This document shows positions 48,510-59,003 of a DNA stretch of 64,000 bases, in pieces. Made by a program: the position numbers and the translations under genes. The notes beneath the pieces were generated by a model that did no database searches, had not been told where the DNA came from, and was given only the letters and a program-made list of their open reading frames with translations. Origin of the DNA: Prochilodus magdalenae (Eukaryota > Chordata > Actinopteri > Characiformes > Prochilodontidae); NCBI GenBank assembly GCA_024036415.1, contig JAMWET010003460.1, forward strand, positions 72,001 through 136,000, read 5' to 3'. Each line of letters begins with the position of its first letter. Positions within the stretch are counted from its first letter, which is position 1.

Positions 48510-49339
48510 GCTTGAAACTATTCTTGCTATTAGGAGCATTGAAGGATTATCACAAGTTGGTAAATTCTTTCATATTTTATTATTATTTTTGTCATTTATT
48601 AAAATTATGTAGTTGTTGATGTTAATCAAAGTAATCCCTCAACCCATGTTGTTACAGGAGTTGCAAATACAACGGATTACGAAAATCCACTTGCTCGAGT
48701 GCATATGATAAACCAGTTTCACACAAAGGACTCCATACGTTTGGGGATAACCGTGAATCATCAGGCATGTGTCTATTTGCTATATTGTACTGATTGTGTG
48801 CATGACCATGCTGTGAACGCCGTAAAGGGGGACACAGACCTGGACACTGCTGGATGGACCGATGAGTTGTTGCATACGTGGAATGAAAACAGTTTTACAG
48901 AAAAGGTGCCTGAAACAGCGGATACCGGAGCTGGACTGGATGCTGGACTGAGTACATTACTGGAAGATCTGAGCGACATTGATGGGGAAAACTTGAGAGC
49001 AAATCAGGAACATGAAAAACAAGTAAGCGGCCCTTACCTTTCTGGCGAAATTGAGGATCCTAGACTTTTGTTGAGACAAGAGATTGTTAAAAACACCATT
49101 GAGAAATGTAGACAAGGGGCTCTTGAACGTAGGTCTAAAAACACTATAAAGAAATTAACCGAGCATGTCTATACACTAACCGAACTAATTCAAAAATTAG
49201 CGCAACAGAATCAGCAGTATCAGAAATTTGTGCATGCAAGTCGTACACAGAGTGATCAAATATTTAACCTGATGCGAGTGCTAGACACCAAGTGTAAAGA
49301 ACAGGAACTGCAGTTGAATTCTTTCACAAGTGTGATATA

Positions 49340-50943
49340 CAGTGGGGAGAACAAGTATTTGATACACTGCTGATTTTTCAGGTTTTCCCACTTGCAAAGC
49401 ATGTAGAAGACTAATTTTTATCATAGGTACTCTGCAACTGTGAGTGATGGAATCTAAAACAAAAATCCAGAAAAATACATTGTATGATTTTTAAATAATT
49501 AATTTCCATTTTATTGTGGGAAATAAGTATTTGATCATCTATCAACCAGTAAGAATTTTGGCTCTCACAGACATGTTACTTCTTCTTTAAGAAGCCCTCC
49601 TGTTCTCCACTCATTACCTGTATTAACTGCACCTGTTTGAACTCGTTACCTGTATAAAAGACGCCTGTCCACACACTCAATCAGTCAGACTCCAGCATCT
49701 CCACAATGCCCAAGACCAGATAGCTTTGTAAGGACATCAGGGATAAAATTGTAGACCTGCACAAGGCTGGGATGGGCTACAGGACAATAGGCAAGCAGCT
49801 TGGTGAGAAGGCAACAACTGTTGGTGCAATTATTAGAAAATGGAAGAAATGCAAAATAACGGATAATCTCCCTCGGTCTGGGGCGCCATGCAAGATCTCA
49901 CCTCGTGGAGCATCAATGATCTTGAGGAAGGTGAGGAATGAGCCCAGAATTACACGGCAGGACCTGGTCAATGACCTGAATAGAGCTGGGACCACAGTCT
50001 CAAAGAAAACAATCAGTAACACTCTACGCCGTCAAGGATTAAAATCCTGCAGTGCACGCAAGGTGCCCTTCCTCAAGCCAACGCATGTCAAAGCCCGTCT
50101 GAAGTTTGCAAATGACCATCTGAATGATCCAGAGGAGGAATGGGAGAAGGTCATGTGGTCTGATGAGACAAAAATAGAACTTTTTGGTTTAAACTCCACT
50201 CGTCATGTTTGGAGGAAGAAGAATGATGAGTACAACCCCAAGAACACCATCCCAACCGTGAAGCATGGCGGTGGAAACATCATTCTTTGGGGATGCTTTT
50301 CTGCAAAGGGGACAGGACGACTGCACCGTATTGTGGGAAGGATGGATGGGGCCATGTATCGTGAGATTTTGGCCAACAACCTCCTTCCCTCAGTAAGAGC
50401 ACTGAAGATTGGTCGCGGCTGGGTCTTCCAGCATGATAATGACCCAAAACACACAGCCAGGGCAACTAAAGAGTGGCTCCGTAGGAAACATCTTAAGGTC
50501 CTGGAGTGGCCTAGCCAGTCTCCAGACCTGAATCCAATAGAAAATCTTTGGAGGGAGCTTAAAGTCCGTGTGGCCCAGCGACAGCCACGAAACCTGAAGG
50601 CTCTGGAGGAGATCTGTATGGAGGAGTGGGCCAAAATCCCTGCTGCAGTGTGTGCAAACCTTGTCAAGAACTACAGGAAACGTCTCATCTCTGTAATTGC
50701 AAACAAAGGTTTCTGTACCAAATATTAAGTTTCTTTTTCTGGTGTATCAAATACTTATTTCCCACAATAAAATGGAAATTAATTATTTAAAAATCATACA
50801 ATGTATTTTTCTGGATTTTTGTTTTAGATTCCATCACTCACAGTTGCAGAGTACCTATGATAAAAATTACAGTCTTCTACATGCTTTGCAAGTGGGAAAA
50901 CCTGAAAAATCAGCAGTGTATCAAATACTTGTTCTCCCCACTG
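49340..50943 (+). mobile_element. nearly intact Tc1-like transposon (family C)
   Basis: 1,604 bp, flanked by TA on both sides (49,338-49,339 and 50,944-50,945). Terminal inverted repeats of about 196 bp (49,340-49,535 and 50,746-50,943) start CAGTGGGGAGAACAAGTATT and differ only by about one 2-nt indel. Each terminal repeat holds AAGTATTTGAT twice, at its outer and inner ends, which is the IR/DR arrangement known from fish Tc1 elements. It encodes one transposase. It is the youngest element visible here. Confidence 0.95.
49706..50728 (+). pseudogene. Tc1-like DD34E transposase, one early stop
   Basis: A cut-and-paste DNA transposase. The expected start is ATG 49,706 (MPKTR), but codon 6 is TAG (49,721-49,723). 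The longest open frame therefore starts at the internal ATG 49,772 and gives 318 residues. That form loses the first helix of the N-terminal helix-turn-helix domain. A basic GRPR/NLS-like link ([10 protein letters not shown], residues 34-43 of the short form) and the glycine-rich [16 protein letters not shown] block (165-180) are present. All three catalytic acids are visible: D131 in WSDETK, D222 in QHDNDPKH and E257 in [10 protein letters not shown], with 34 residues between the last two. Apart from the early stop the frame is complete, ending at 50,728. Confidence 0.93.
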
Positions 50944-51059
50944 TATAGCCTCAACAAAGTGTTAGAGTTAAAACTTTCTTCAGAACTGGATGTTGCTGGT
51001 TCTTCAACAACGTAGGTGTTGTTAGGTTTGATATATTTTACTTACTAACTCATTCAATA

Positions 51060-54000
51060 AACCATCTCATTAGTACAACCAAAATAGTTATATAGTCGCA
51101 GATATGATGAGTTGCCCATAGATTTAGCACACACGCAACATACAAACACAGAACAGACAGGAGCTGGTGTACAGTCACATAGATCACCATCACTCAACCC
51201 AACAACTCCTAACTTTGGTTTGTCTGATAGCGACATAGCGGAATTGGTGAGATGTGGTGGCATTGTAGATGGTTATACCGTAGTGCCAAGAAGTAGGTTT
51301 AACAGCATTGTGCTACACAAGACGTTGAATTTTCGTGAGGCACCGACCACAGACATGGCCTCATATGCAACCTATGTGCATAATGTACTGTCAGACATTG
51401 TTTCATTCTCCAGGGTGTTGGCTGGCGAAGGTAGCGTTATTGAGGTTACACTAAGAGGCGATAGTTTAACATCCGATGTAAACGTTGTCTTGTCTTCAAG
51501 AGATGGTTATAGCATTGACAGATTTTCATATGCTATTGAAAGGGTTATGCAGAGCAACAAGGGTGTTAACAGACAAAAATTTGATATTGGCAGTCACCAT
51601 AGCTATGAGTAAAAATGACGGTGTTCGGCTTAAGCTGTGTGACACGATCAGGTCATCAATAAGAACAGGTTAAATCTTTTTTGCCCGACAAACATCTCAA
51701 ACAACCTGTGTTTTGCTGTCTGCCTCGCCCATTTTCTGAACCCGCATGTACCTCAATGTGTTAGAAGCTATAGCTGATCAGATACAGACGCGCGCTGGCT
51801 ACACACGTGATCACAGAGTCGGGTAATGATGTTGCTCAATTCGAAAACAAGTTTGGTGTTAAAATAGTTGTGTTCCACAAGAGTAGTTCAGGAAGTTTAG
51901 AAAAGCATCAAACACATGACAAACCACATGCCAATACAGTGTTTCTGTTCCTCCATGATGGTCATTATTACATGGTAAAAAACTTGAAAGTGTTCATGGG
52001 TGTGCCGTATGTTTGAGTTTTGCTATAAGGGGTATACATCAGCAATGGATCATAGCTGTAAATGTTGTTGCAATGTGTGTCGAGACATTTTGTGTCACAC
52101 GAAACCCCAGCATGTCAAATATTGCAACGACTGCTTGTGCTACTGCAAGTCTGACTACTGTTATGAACAGCATAAAAAACAGAAACAACAGCCGACTACA
52201 GGAGTGATGGCTTCCTCATGCGATCTGACCAATTATTGTAAAAATGTGGGCGTCGTTATCATGTTAGTTTAACCAAGCCAAAACCCCACAGACGCCTGTC
52301 TGGGCGTTGTGTTCATTGCGATGACGAAGTAGTGTCGGATACCGTACATGAATGTTACATACAACCAGTCAAATTAAAAGAACCCAGCACATCATACACA
52401 TTTTCTGACTTTGAGATGTGAATGAAGCAAATTTTGTCTGTGCAGTTACGTATGATGGTAGAGAGTTCACAGCAGAAGGGTCGGACTGCATCGCACGACT
52501 TGTCAAAGAGTTTAGACGTCCCAAATATCAGGGTTACACATGGTTGGCTCACAATGCGGCCGGTTTTGACAATTTCTTGCTATTGGAATATTTTTCTAAA
52601 GTGGGGATTGCCATGTAGACTGATCTCCATGTATGACGAGGTGTACAAACAGCGCTACATCGACTCATTCATTTATCCTGATGCGTTTAGCCAAGGCTGC
52701 GTCAGCATTAAATTGAACATGTTCAGAGAAAGGACACTTTCCACACAAGTTTAATCTAAAACAAAATGAAAATTACGTAGGCCCGTACCCGCCAAGAGTT
52801 TATGGCTACGACACAATGAACGACAAAGACAGAAAGCAGTTTGCCGAATGGTACAACACTGTCTCTGGTGGCGTGTTTGATTTCAAAAAGGAGTTGTAAG
52901 TTCATGGTAGGAACGATGTTTTACTACGAGAGGTGTGCATTAAGTATCATGAGTTCATCCAGTCTACAAAATAGGACCCGTTTAATTCTACAACTTTAGC
53001 ATCGTGTTGCATGGCCGTGTACAAGACATTTTCTTCCAAAAGACACACTAGCACTGACACAACGTGTGCGTAAAACAACAAGACTTTTCCCAAATGTTTC
53101 TATTGAATGGCTTGAGTTTGTTAAAAGCACAAGAGATGTGGACGTTCACCACACCCTAACCCATGGCGAGATGAAGTTTGGTGTGTACCATGTGGATGGT
53201 TATTACGGGTTTAACGGATGTGTGCATCATGGTCATGAATGTCGTTACAGATCACAATCATGTCCATCCAATGTCGAAGGCGTCGTATGGAGAATTACGA
53301 AGGTAGTTTGATATCAAGGTGGAGGAACTTGTTCGTGCATATGGTCTGGAGGTTGAGGTTGTGTGGGAATGTCAGTGGGCTAATGCTAAGAGGTTTGATC
53401 TGGATGTTGACATTTATGTCTACGTACTAACAGCCTGAAAGATTGAAACTGAGAGATGCACTTTTTGGGGGTAGAACCAACGTATACAAGCTGTACCACA
53501 AGGCTAGTGAGAGTGAGAAATCAGATACTTGGGCTTTACCAGTTTGTGTCCATTCTGTCAGGCCAGGAAGAAATACCCGGTAGGTCATCCAAAAGTCATT
53601 TTCAAAAATTTCGGACCTCTTGAGGAATACTACAGACTTGTTAAGGCAACCGTGTATCCACCTAGAAAGCTCCTACACCCTGTTTTACCAGCCCGTTGTA
53701 ATGGTAAATTAATGTTCCCACTCTGTCGTACATGCGCCGAGTCATAGAATCAAGCCACACAGTGTGTTCATGATAATGAAGACAGATCCATCACGGGGAC
53801 TTGGGTTAGTATTGAATTGCTGAAGGCCGTTGAGAAGGGCTATGTGTTAGCCAAAATCCACAAGGTGTGGCATTTTCCAGACAGTTCAGAGACGCTGTTC
53901 TGTGAGTACGTAAAGACATTTTTACAGTATAAACAGGAAGCAAGTGGTTACCCAGCACAAGCTGTTACAGAGGAGGGGAAGGCTGAATACATCAGGGATT

Positions 54001-54761
54001 ATTTTGAAAAGGAAAAGATTCAGCTGAATCCTGACATGATGTCTTAACCCAGCACGCAGTTCTATTAAATTGTTGTTAAACAGTTTGTGGGGTCGTTTTT
54101 CAATGAGGGAAAACTGAGCCTGTGTCCGAGTTGTTGACAGACCCTGAACAGTTTTCACAACATATCGTTGCCAATGGATACGACGTCAAACACTTTATTT
54201 GTCTCTGATACTACAGCATTGATCCAATGGTGTTATTCCGACAGGGACCATTGCCCGGCAGGTGACGTTAATGTCTTTCTCGGAGCCTTTACTACCGCAC
54301 ATGCGCGATTAGAATTGTATGATCTGATGGATAGACTGGGCGATAGACTGCTGTACAGAGACACTGACAGTGTTATTTTTGTTTCTCGCGATGGTGACTG
54401 GGAACCACCTCTGGGGCCCTACTTAGGCGATTTAACAGATGAGATTGGCGGTGACGATTACATTACAGAGTTCTGCTCGGGAGGTCCTAAGACATACGGT
54501 TATCGCACAGCTGCTGGTAAAACGTGTATGAAGGCTAAGGGTATTACACTAAATTCGGAAAATTCTAAAGTTGTTAGACTCGACACACTGATCGATCTTG
54601 TTGACCATTACTTGGTAAATCAAAACAGTAGTCGACACATTCTGGCTCGTGCAGACGGCATCGTACGAAAAAAAAAGAAGCTCACGCTGCAGCGCTTTAA
54701 AGTATTATATAACAAACGGGTCCTGTTGTCTGATTTTTCAACACTTCCTTATGGACACTAA
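51060..54761 (+). pseudogene. Maverick/Polinton protein-primed DNA polymerase B, decayed
   Basis: A family B DNA polymerase of the protein-primed type that copies Maverick/Polinton genomes. About 1,200 codons of homology, near full length, are spread over many frames. The N-terminal region spans 51,112-51,990. A cysteine-rich zinc-binding segment follows (CKCCCNVCRD, near 52,055-52,090, then more Cys/His pairs to 52,260). The exonuclease part has DFE near 52,410 and HNAAGFDNFLL near 52,549-52,585. The polymerase domain shows NSLWGRF near 54,078-54,098 and the catalytic YRDTDS at 54,354-54,371. Stops and shifts occur throughout (for example after 51,610, 52,016, 52,272, 52,420, 52,618, 52,754, 53,311, 53,747 and 54,047). 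The last segment ends with TAA at 54,759. Confidence 0.88.
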
Positions 54762-55285
54762 ACATTTCGAAGATTATCGCGCGATGCACGAGATTAGTAG
54801 TTTTGATTTTAGATTACAACATCCTTTTCCTTGTGTAATAAGTGGTCCGTCAAATTCTGGGGAAACATTTTTTGTAAAACATTTAATTGAACGTACTGAT
54901 GAGATGGTTTCCAAGAAAATAGAAAACAGTACATTTATGACTGCTGGCAACCGCTTTACGATGATATGTTAAAAATAAGAAACATTAATTTTGTTCAGGG
55001 GATCCCAACAACATTAAACGATGATGCACTTCTACCATCTAACAGAACTAATATATTGATTATTGATGATGTAATGAAAGATGCTAGCAATAACGCCGAG
55101 GTTGAGAAGGCGTTTACGCAGTATGTACATCACTGAAACGTAAGTGTCATTTAACTAATACAGAATTTGTTTTTTCAAGGAAAACGAACCATTTGGTTCT
55201 CATGATCGATTATAAAGCAAAGACTCCTGAAGACTTTTGCCTCAGAACTGATCTGCTTTCAAACCGACCTGTTATTTAGATTAAA
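54751..55285 (+). pseudogene. Maverick packaging-type ATPase (FtsK/HerA-like), decayed
   Basis: The ATG at 54,751 overlaps the polymerase stop by 11 bp. The frame gives FRLQHPFPCVISGPSNSGET. The Walker A motif (54,844-54,867) has Glu where the catalytic Lys is expected. After a frameshift near 54,960 comes a Walker B-type ILIIDD (55,053-55,070), then NLFFQGKRTI after further breaks near 55,135. This matches the DNA-packaging ATPase that accompanies pPolB in Mavericks and related viruses. Non-functional by frame and by motif. Confidence 0.78.
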
Positions 55286-55303
55286 AAACACAGATAGGTC
55301 GAT

Positions 55304-55620
55304 ATGTCTGACAGACTATATAGAAACCTGTCGCTTCTTAAACTTCTATTTAAAGCCAAACCAGCACAGAGCTGCGTTATTTTACAAACGGCGTCTAATG
55401 AACTCATCTTAACCCTGTGTGAGAGAGCCTTTAACGTGCTTAATGGTACCATACCTCTCACAACAAAACAGTAACGGTCACTAAAGAAGAAGTCGTCTGA
55501 AATAACATTTTTTGCAGATAGAAAGGTCGCTGTTTTACGAAAAAAAAAAAAGTTATTAATCAGAAAGGAGGTGGTATTCTTCTACCTTTATTGAGCATGG
55601 CCTTGCCTTTCATAACGAGT
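55304..55620 (+). pseudogene. small basic Maverick protein (adenovirus pX/mu-like), decayed
   Basis: ATG 55,304 opens 56 codons (MSDRLYRNLSLLKLLFKAK at the start) up to TAA 55,472. In the same frame after the stop, a lysine/arginine-rich stretch follows. A shift in the poly-A run near 55,548 then leads to a glycine-hydrophobic tail (GGGILLPLLSMALPFITSLI). A Leu-rich N-terminus, basic middle and hydrophobic glycine tail are the hallmarks of the small pX/mu-like protein found in Mavericks and adintovirus-like elements. Assignment rests on this pattern and position. Confidence 0.5.
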
Positions 55621-55644
55621 TTGATAACCAAATAAACTGAAAGT

Positions 55645-56240
55645 ATGGAGTATGCCGAAAAAATATGTTTTTGGTACCACAACACCAGCTGGATAAGCTG
55701 AGGAATGATCATTCACCGGGGTCTATCAGACAAGTGGTGGAAAATGACTTGGATGTGTCTATATGAAATATTTTAGGCAGGAACAATCTTGATGCTCATG
55801 AGAAGGCCAAGCTTTACGCCTCTGTTTTGCAGAGATATTTAACCATCGTCAAACAGGGTGAAATGGAAACCAATGCTTTAACACCATCATTGCCGCCCAC
55901 AAGTAATGTTAATACAGCGACAAATGCTGAGCCTGATGGTGGAAATGATGCAATCACTGATGTTCTTAGAAATGTACCCTCACGAAGCAAGAAGAATGTC
56001 GAGTATGTTCTAGATAAAATGTCTAAATCAAAAGACGTGTCTTAGAATGAATTGGGAGAATTTGTTTTAAACGGCTGAGCGGTCTCAGGTTCACATATTC
56101 TGGATTTGGTAAAAAGTATCACAGCACCACACCAGGTTAGTGACGCTCGTAGACTCCGGGGGTGGGCTGAGTTCCTAGAAGCTTTTGCTATTCTAAATAT
56201 AGCAATGTCTACCGTACCAAACAAACATGTTACAGAAAAA
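55645..56240 (+). pseudogene. conserved unknown Maverick gene, decayed
   Basis: ATG 55,645 begins MEYAEK; after one early frameshift the reading continues with LVPQHQLDKLRNDHSPGSIR. The later frame (55,770-56,240) has a helical segment (NNLDAHEKAKLYASVLQRYL), a low-complexity Pro/Asn/Thr linker, a basic segment (VPSRSKKNVEYVLDKMSK) and a tail RRLRGWAEFLEAFAILNIAM. Stops at 56,043 (TAG) and about 56,075 (TGA) break the last part without changing frame. It follows the pX-like gene as the fourth decayed gene after the polymerase. I cannot name its function. Confidence 0.55.
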
Positions 56241-56249
56241 ATAAGTTTG

Positions 56250-56725
56250 TTAAAAAATAAAAACCCTGATGGCTGCGATACTGCTGGTTCATCATGGCTG
56301 TAATTCACAACGACGGGTCCTGTGTTGGGCAGGTCATAATCAAAGCCTGGTACCCGATAATCTTCAACAAAACCGTTGTCGGCCGCTCTATTCCACACAC
56401 ACCCATGAGTACCAGGGTGACCTGCTGGAGGAAAATCCCAAAACATGGTGTCTTGAATGCAGGGTAATGTCTCGTTGTACGCACTGGGTATGGACGACGA
56501 TCCTTTTAACACACACAACGTGTGGGCAGTGATTCCGTCTGACACTCCCCAGAAACGTCTTAAACCAGAGAATTAAAGAGGTTGATCTTAATCTCATTAA
56601 AGTGTTCGAGACCTATAATACCGTCTCTTCCCTGGAGCAAAATACTGATTATTAACAGAACCACTAGAATCAAGAGTTGCTGTAGAGTTTCTAAGAGACG
56701 TCAGATCTACACTAGACCTAGACAT
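56250..56725 (-). pseudogene. minus-strand Maverick gene, unknown, decayed
   Basis: On the minus strand an ATG at 56,725 begins SRSSVDLTSLRNSTATLD, and reading continues to NNQYFAPGKRRYYRSR. After a shift near 56,625 comes EHFNEIKINLFNSLV, and after another near 56,565 a long segment including SDGITAHTLCVLKGSSSIPS, GHPGTHGCVWNRAADNGF and VPGFDYDLPNTGPVVVNY (to about 56,260). The composition (Gly, Pro, Asn, aromatic) resembles a structural or surface protein. It converges on the previous plus-strand gene. Identity unknown. Confidence 0.45.
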
Positions 56726-56771
56726 TGTTACAGAGTTAGTCGCACGAAAACACTGAGAATGTGCTTAAAAG

Positions 56772-56808
<37 letters not shown>
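56772..56808. repeat. (CA)n microsatellite
   Basis: About 18 CA units just upstream of the minus-strand gene start. Confidence 0.95.
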
Positions 56809-56810
<2 letters not shown>

Positions 56811-56999
56811 AAAGCGGGTTCCTGACACACTCAACAGTGGGGGTGTGGCGTATCGACATGCTGACAAGACAGCTAGCTTGTCAAGCAACTCAACCTGTCA
56901 ATCAAACAACCCTACCACCGAGGGGTCATAAATCATTGTGTCACACAAGGTGTATGATATATACACTAACAGGTTTTTCCTTGGTCTAGGTGCATCTGA

Positions 57000-57760
57000 G
57001 CTGCAATCCTAGCTATTACAAGCACTGAGTGATTGGTCACAACTTGGTAATTTCTCTCATTTTATTATTATTAATTTCATTTATTTGTAGTTAATGTTCA
57101 AAGTAATCTTACGTTTGTTACATAATCTACAAATAATCATCGGATTATTAGAATAAACTGGGCAAATCTATGGTTGCAGTGGGTGAGTACAGTGTTTGAA
57201 TTTTTTTTTACAAATTTGGAAACTAGTTGCTGGATACATGAAATGGAAACAGCTTTACAGAAAAGGTGGATGAAACACTGGACACCAGACCAGTTAATGT
57301 TGGTCTAAACACAATACTGAATGACCTGAGAGACATTGATAGAGAATACTTGGGAGCAAAATCAGAAGGACGATCGGTCATCGAGTAAGCGGTACTTTCT
57401 CTCTTCTAGTGAAATTGAGGACCTTGGAAGTGGTGAGAAGAGATTTTAAAATATAAAGAAACTAACCGAGCATACCCTTATACTAACAGAAGAAAAGTCA
57501 GGAAATAGTGCAGCAAAATCAGAACATGGTGCGAGAAAACCGTACACTGTCTGGGGAATAAATAAATAAATTTAAGGCACACACGGGTGATGGATGCTGT
57601 GTGTAAAGACCACCGTCAGCAATTTAACTCTTTTACAGATGTAACGTATAGCCTCAACAAAGTTTTGTTAAAACTTTCCCTACAACTGTCTGTTGCAGGG
57701 CCGACAAAGTAGTCATTGTAAAAGGGTCTTTGATATATTTAATTATCAGTACAGCCCAAA
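57000..57760 (+). pseudogene. second Maverick copy: coiled-coil gene remnant
   Basis: This stretch follows the order of 48,520-49,360 and 50,945-51,050: AACAGCTTTACAGAAAAGGT, GACATTGATAGAGAATACTT, GAAATTGAGGACC, AAGAAACTAACCGAGCAT, then GTATAGCCTCAACAAAG at 57,639. It is more decayed and lacks the Tc1-like insertion, so it acts as an empty site. It lies in direct orientation about 8.5 kb after the first copy. Confidence 0.75.
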
Positions 57761-58324
57761 GTAGGCCAGGAGAGACTACCTCCTAAACCTCCTAGTACAA
57801 ACAAAGAGGTGGCTCCCTGGACAGGGATGGAAAACCTAGTTAAATAAACCAAACAAAAAGAGAAAACAACAGTTCTCCCCTTTTACTCAAAACCCTCCAC
57901 TATTTAGAAGAGAAAAAGCCAGAGAAACAAAGAGAGAGAGAGAGAGGTGAGAAAACCCTTAACCCCTCTGAGGAGTGTACACAGGGATGAGGGGGAGGGC
58001 AAGACCTCACAGCCCTAAGCAGAAAGGAGGAAAGATTTTTTGTGTTTGTTTATTTATTTATTTAATTATTTATTTTTTATGAAAGGAGAAGAATCAAAGG
58101 AGAAGCCTTCCAGCAAGAGTGAGCGCCAAAACTCGTAACCCTCTACCATTACCAGCCAGGACCTTACACACACGCGGTGTAGCAAAGAACCAGCAACTCA
58201 GACCGCTTCCTGAGGTGTATATAAAGCTCATTCAGCAGGTGCAGGGTGTTAGGATTGATTGCTGGTTTGCTGCTGCCCCCTAGTGGCAGGGGTAAGGCTG
58301 GCACCCACGCCAATTCTTACAAAA
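57761..58324. other. sequence inserted into the second Maverick copy
   Basis: It replaces what corresponds to 51,050-51,720 in the first copy. It contains an AG-rich tract (57,918-57,946), (TTTA)n-like sequence at 58,045-58,080 and GCTGCCCCCTAGTGGCAGGG near 58,273. The right end has LTR-like TGTTAGGATTGATTGCTGG (58,247). Class unknown. Confidence 0.4.
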
Positions 58325-58405
58325 CAATCTTCCTTGCCCATTTTGTGCACCCGCATGTACTGCATAATGGGTTAGAAGCTACAGCTGAACAGAGATATAG
58401 ATAGG
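58325..58405 (+). pseudogene. second Maverick copy: polymerase N-terminal scrap
   Basis: CTTGCCCATTTTGTGCACCC and GGTTAGAAGCTACAGCTGAA match 51,727-51,790 in the first copy's polymerase region. This shows that the second copy once extended into the polymerase gene. Confidence 0.65.
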
Positions 58406-58559
58406 TTTTTAATTTTTGTACATCTTTCAGAATAAAGTACAACTGCAGGCTTTCAGAGGCTACTTTAACTCATCATATCTCTGAGACACATCTGGAAACG
58501 ACTCAACTCAGCAAAGAAACTGCAGAAAACCCTACACTCAACATCACTCTCCCACTCAT

Positions 58560-58960
58560 CTACAAGGAGCATTCAGCAGGACTCCACATGGGTCAGAGTA
58601 TGGCATTACCCCCACCACTCAAGATCTTGCAAAGTGTTTGGCTCGTAATCAGCTTGTGCAAACAGGTCTAACAATCTTTGATGATAAGCCAGAAAACTAT
58701 TGGGCTTGGAAATCATCCTTTGAGAATGCAATCAGTGGACTAGACCTTAGTGCAGCAACAGATCAGCCTTCTCAACAAGTGGCTTGGCAGAGAATCTGCA
58801 GAGCAAGTTCAGCAAATAAAGGCAGCCAACATCAGAGATCTTTCAGCTGGACTTGTGATGGCTTGGGATAGGCTGGAAGAGACCTATGGTGCACCTGAGG
58901 CCATTGAGCGAGTACTTTTCACCAAACCTGAGAACTTATTATATAAATTATATATATAAC
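58560..58960 (+). pseudogene. BEL/Pao retrotransposon gag fragment
   Basis: The plus-strand frame carries ITPTTQDLAKCLARNQLV, then IFDDKPENYWAWKSSFENAI (58,674-58,733). A frameshift near 58,770 leads to LLNKWLGRESAEQVQQIKAA and AWDRLEETYGAPEAIE, the gag pattern of BEL/Pao elements. It is cut at about 58,960, where A/T-rich filler and then integrase-end sequence follow. Confidence 0.7.
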
Positions 58961-59003
58961 TATAACTTATTTCTGTCCATAAGACATTAGTGTCCTTATC
59001 AGC

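Larger units (their letters stand above)
48510..51026 (+). pseudogene. Maverick-associated coiled-coil gene, split by a Tc1-like element
   Basis: A plus-strand frame (48,699-49,373 as now open) encodes an acidic segment (LSTLLEDLSDIDGENL) followed by a long charged helix-forming region (IEKCRQGALERRSKNTIKKL, then LTELIQKLAQQNQQYQKF). This looks like a coiled coil. A Tc1-like element inserted at a TA (49,338-49,339) cuts the gene. The same frame resumes after it at 50,946 and ends at a TAG near 51,010. I do not recognise the product's function. It precedes the DNA polymerase gene and has a decayed paralogue at 57.0-57.75 kb, so it belongs to the Maverick. Confidence 0.6.

Noticed and set aside
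50203..50667. 154-codon minus-strand frame
   Set aside because: Antisense shadow of the Tc1 transposase.
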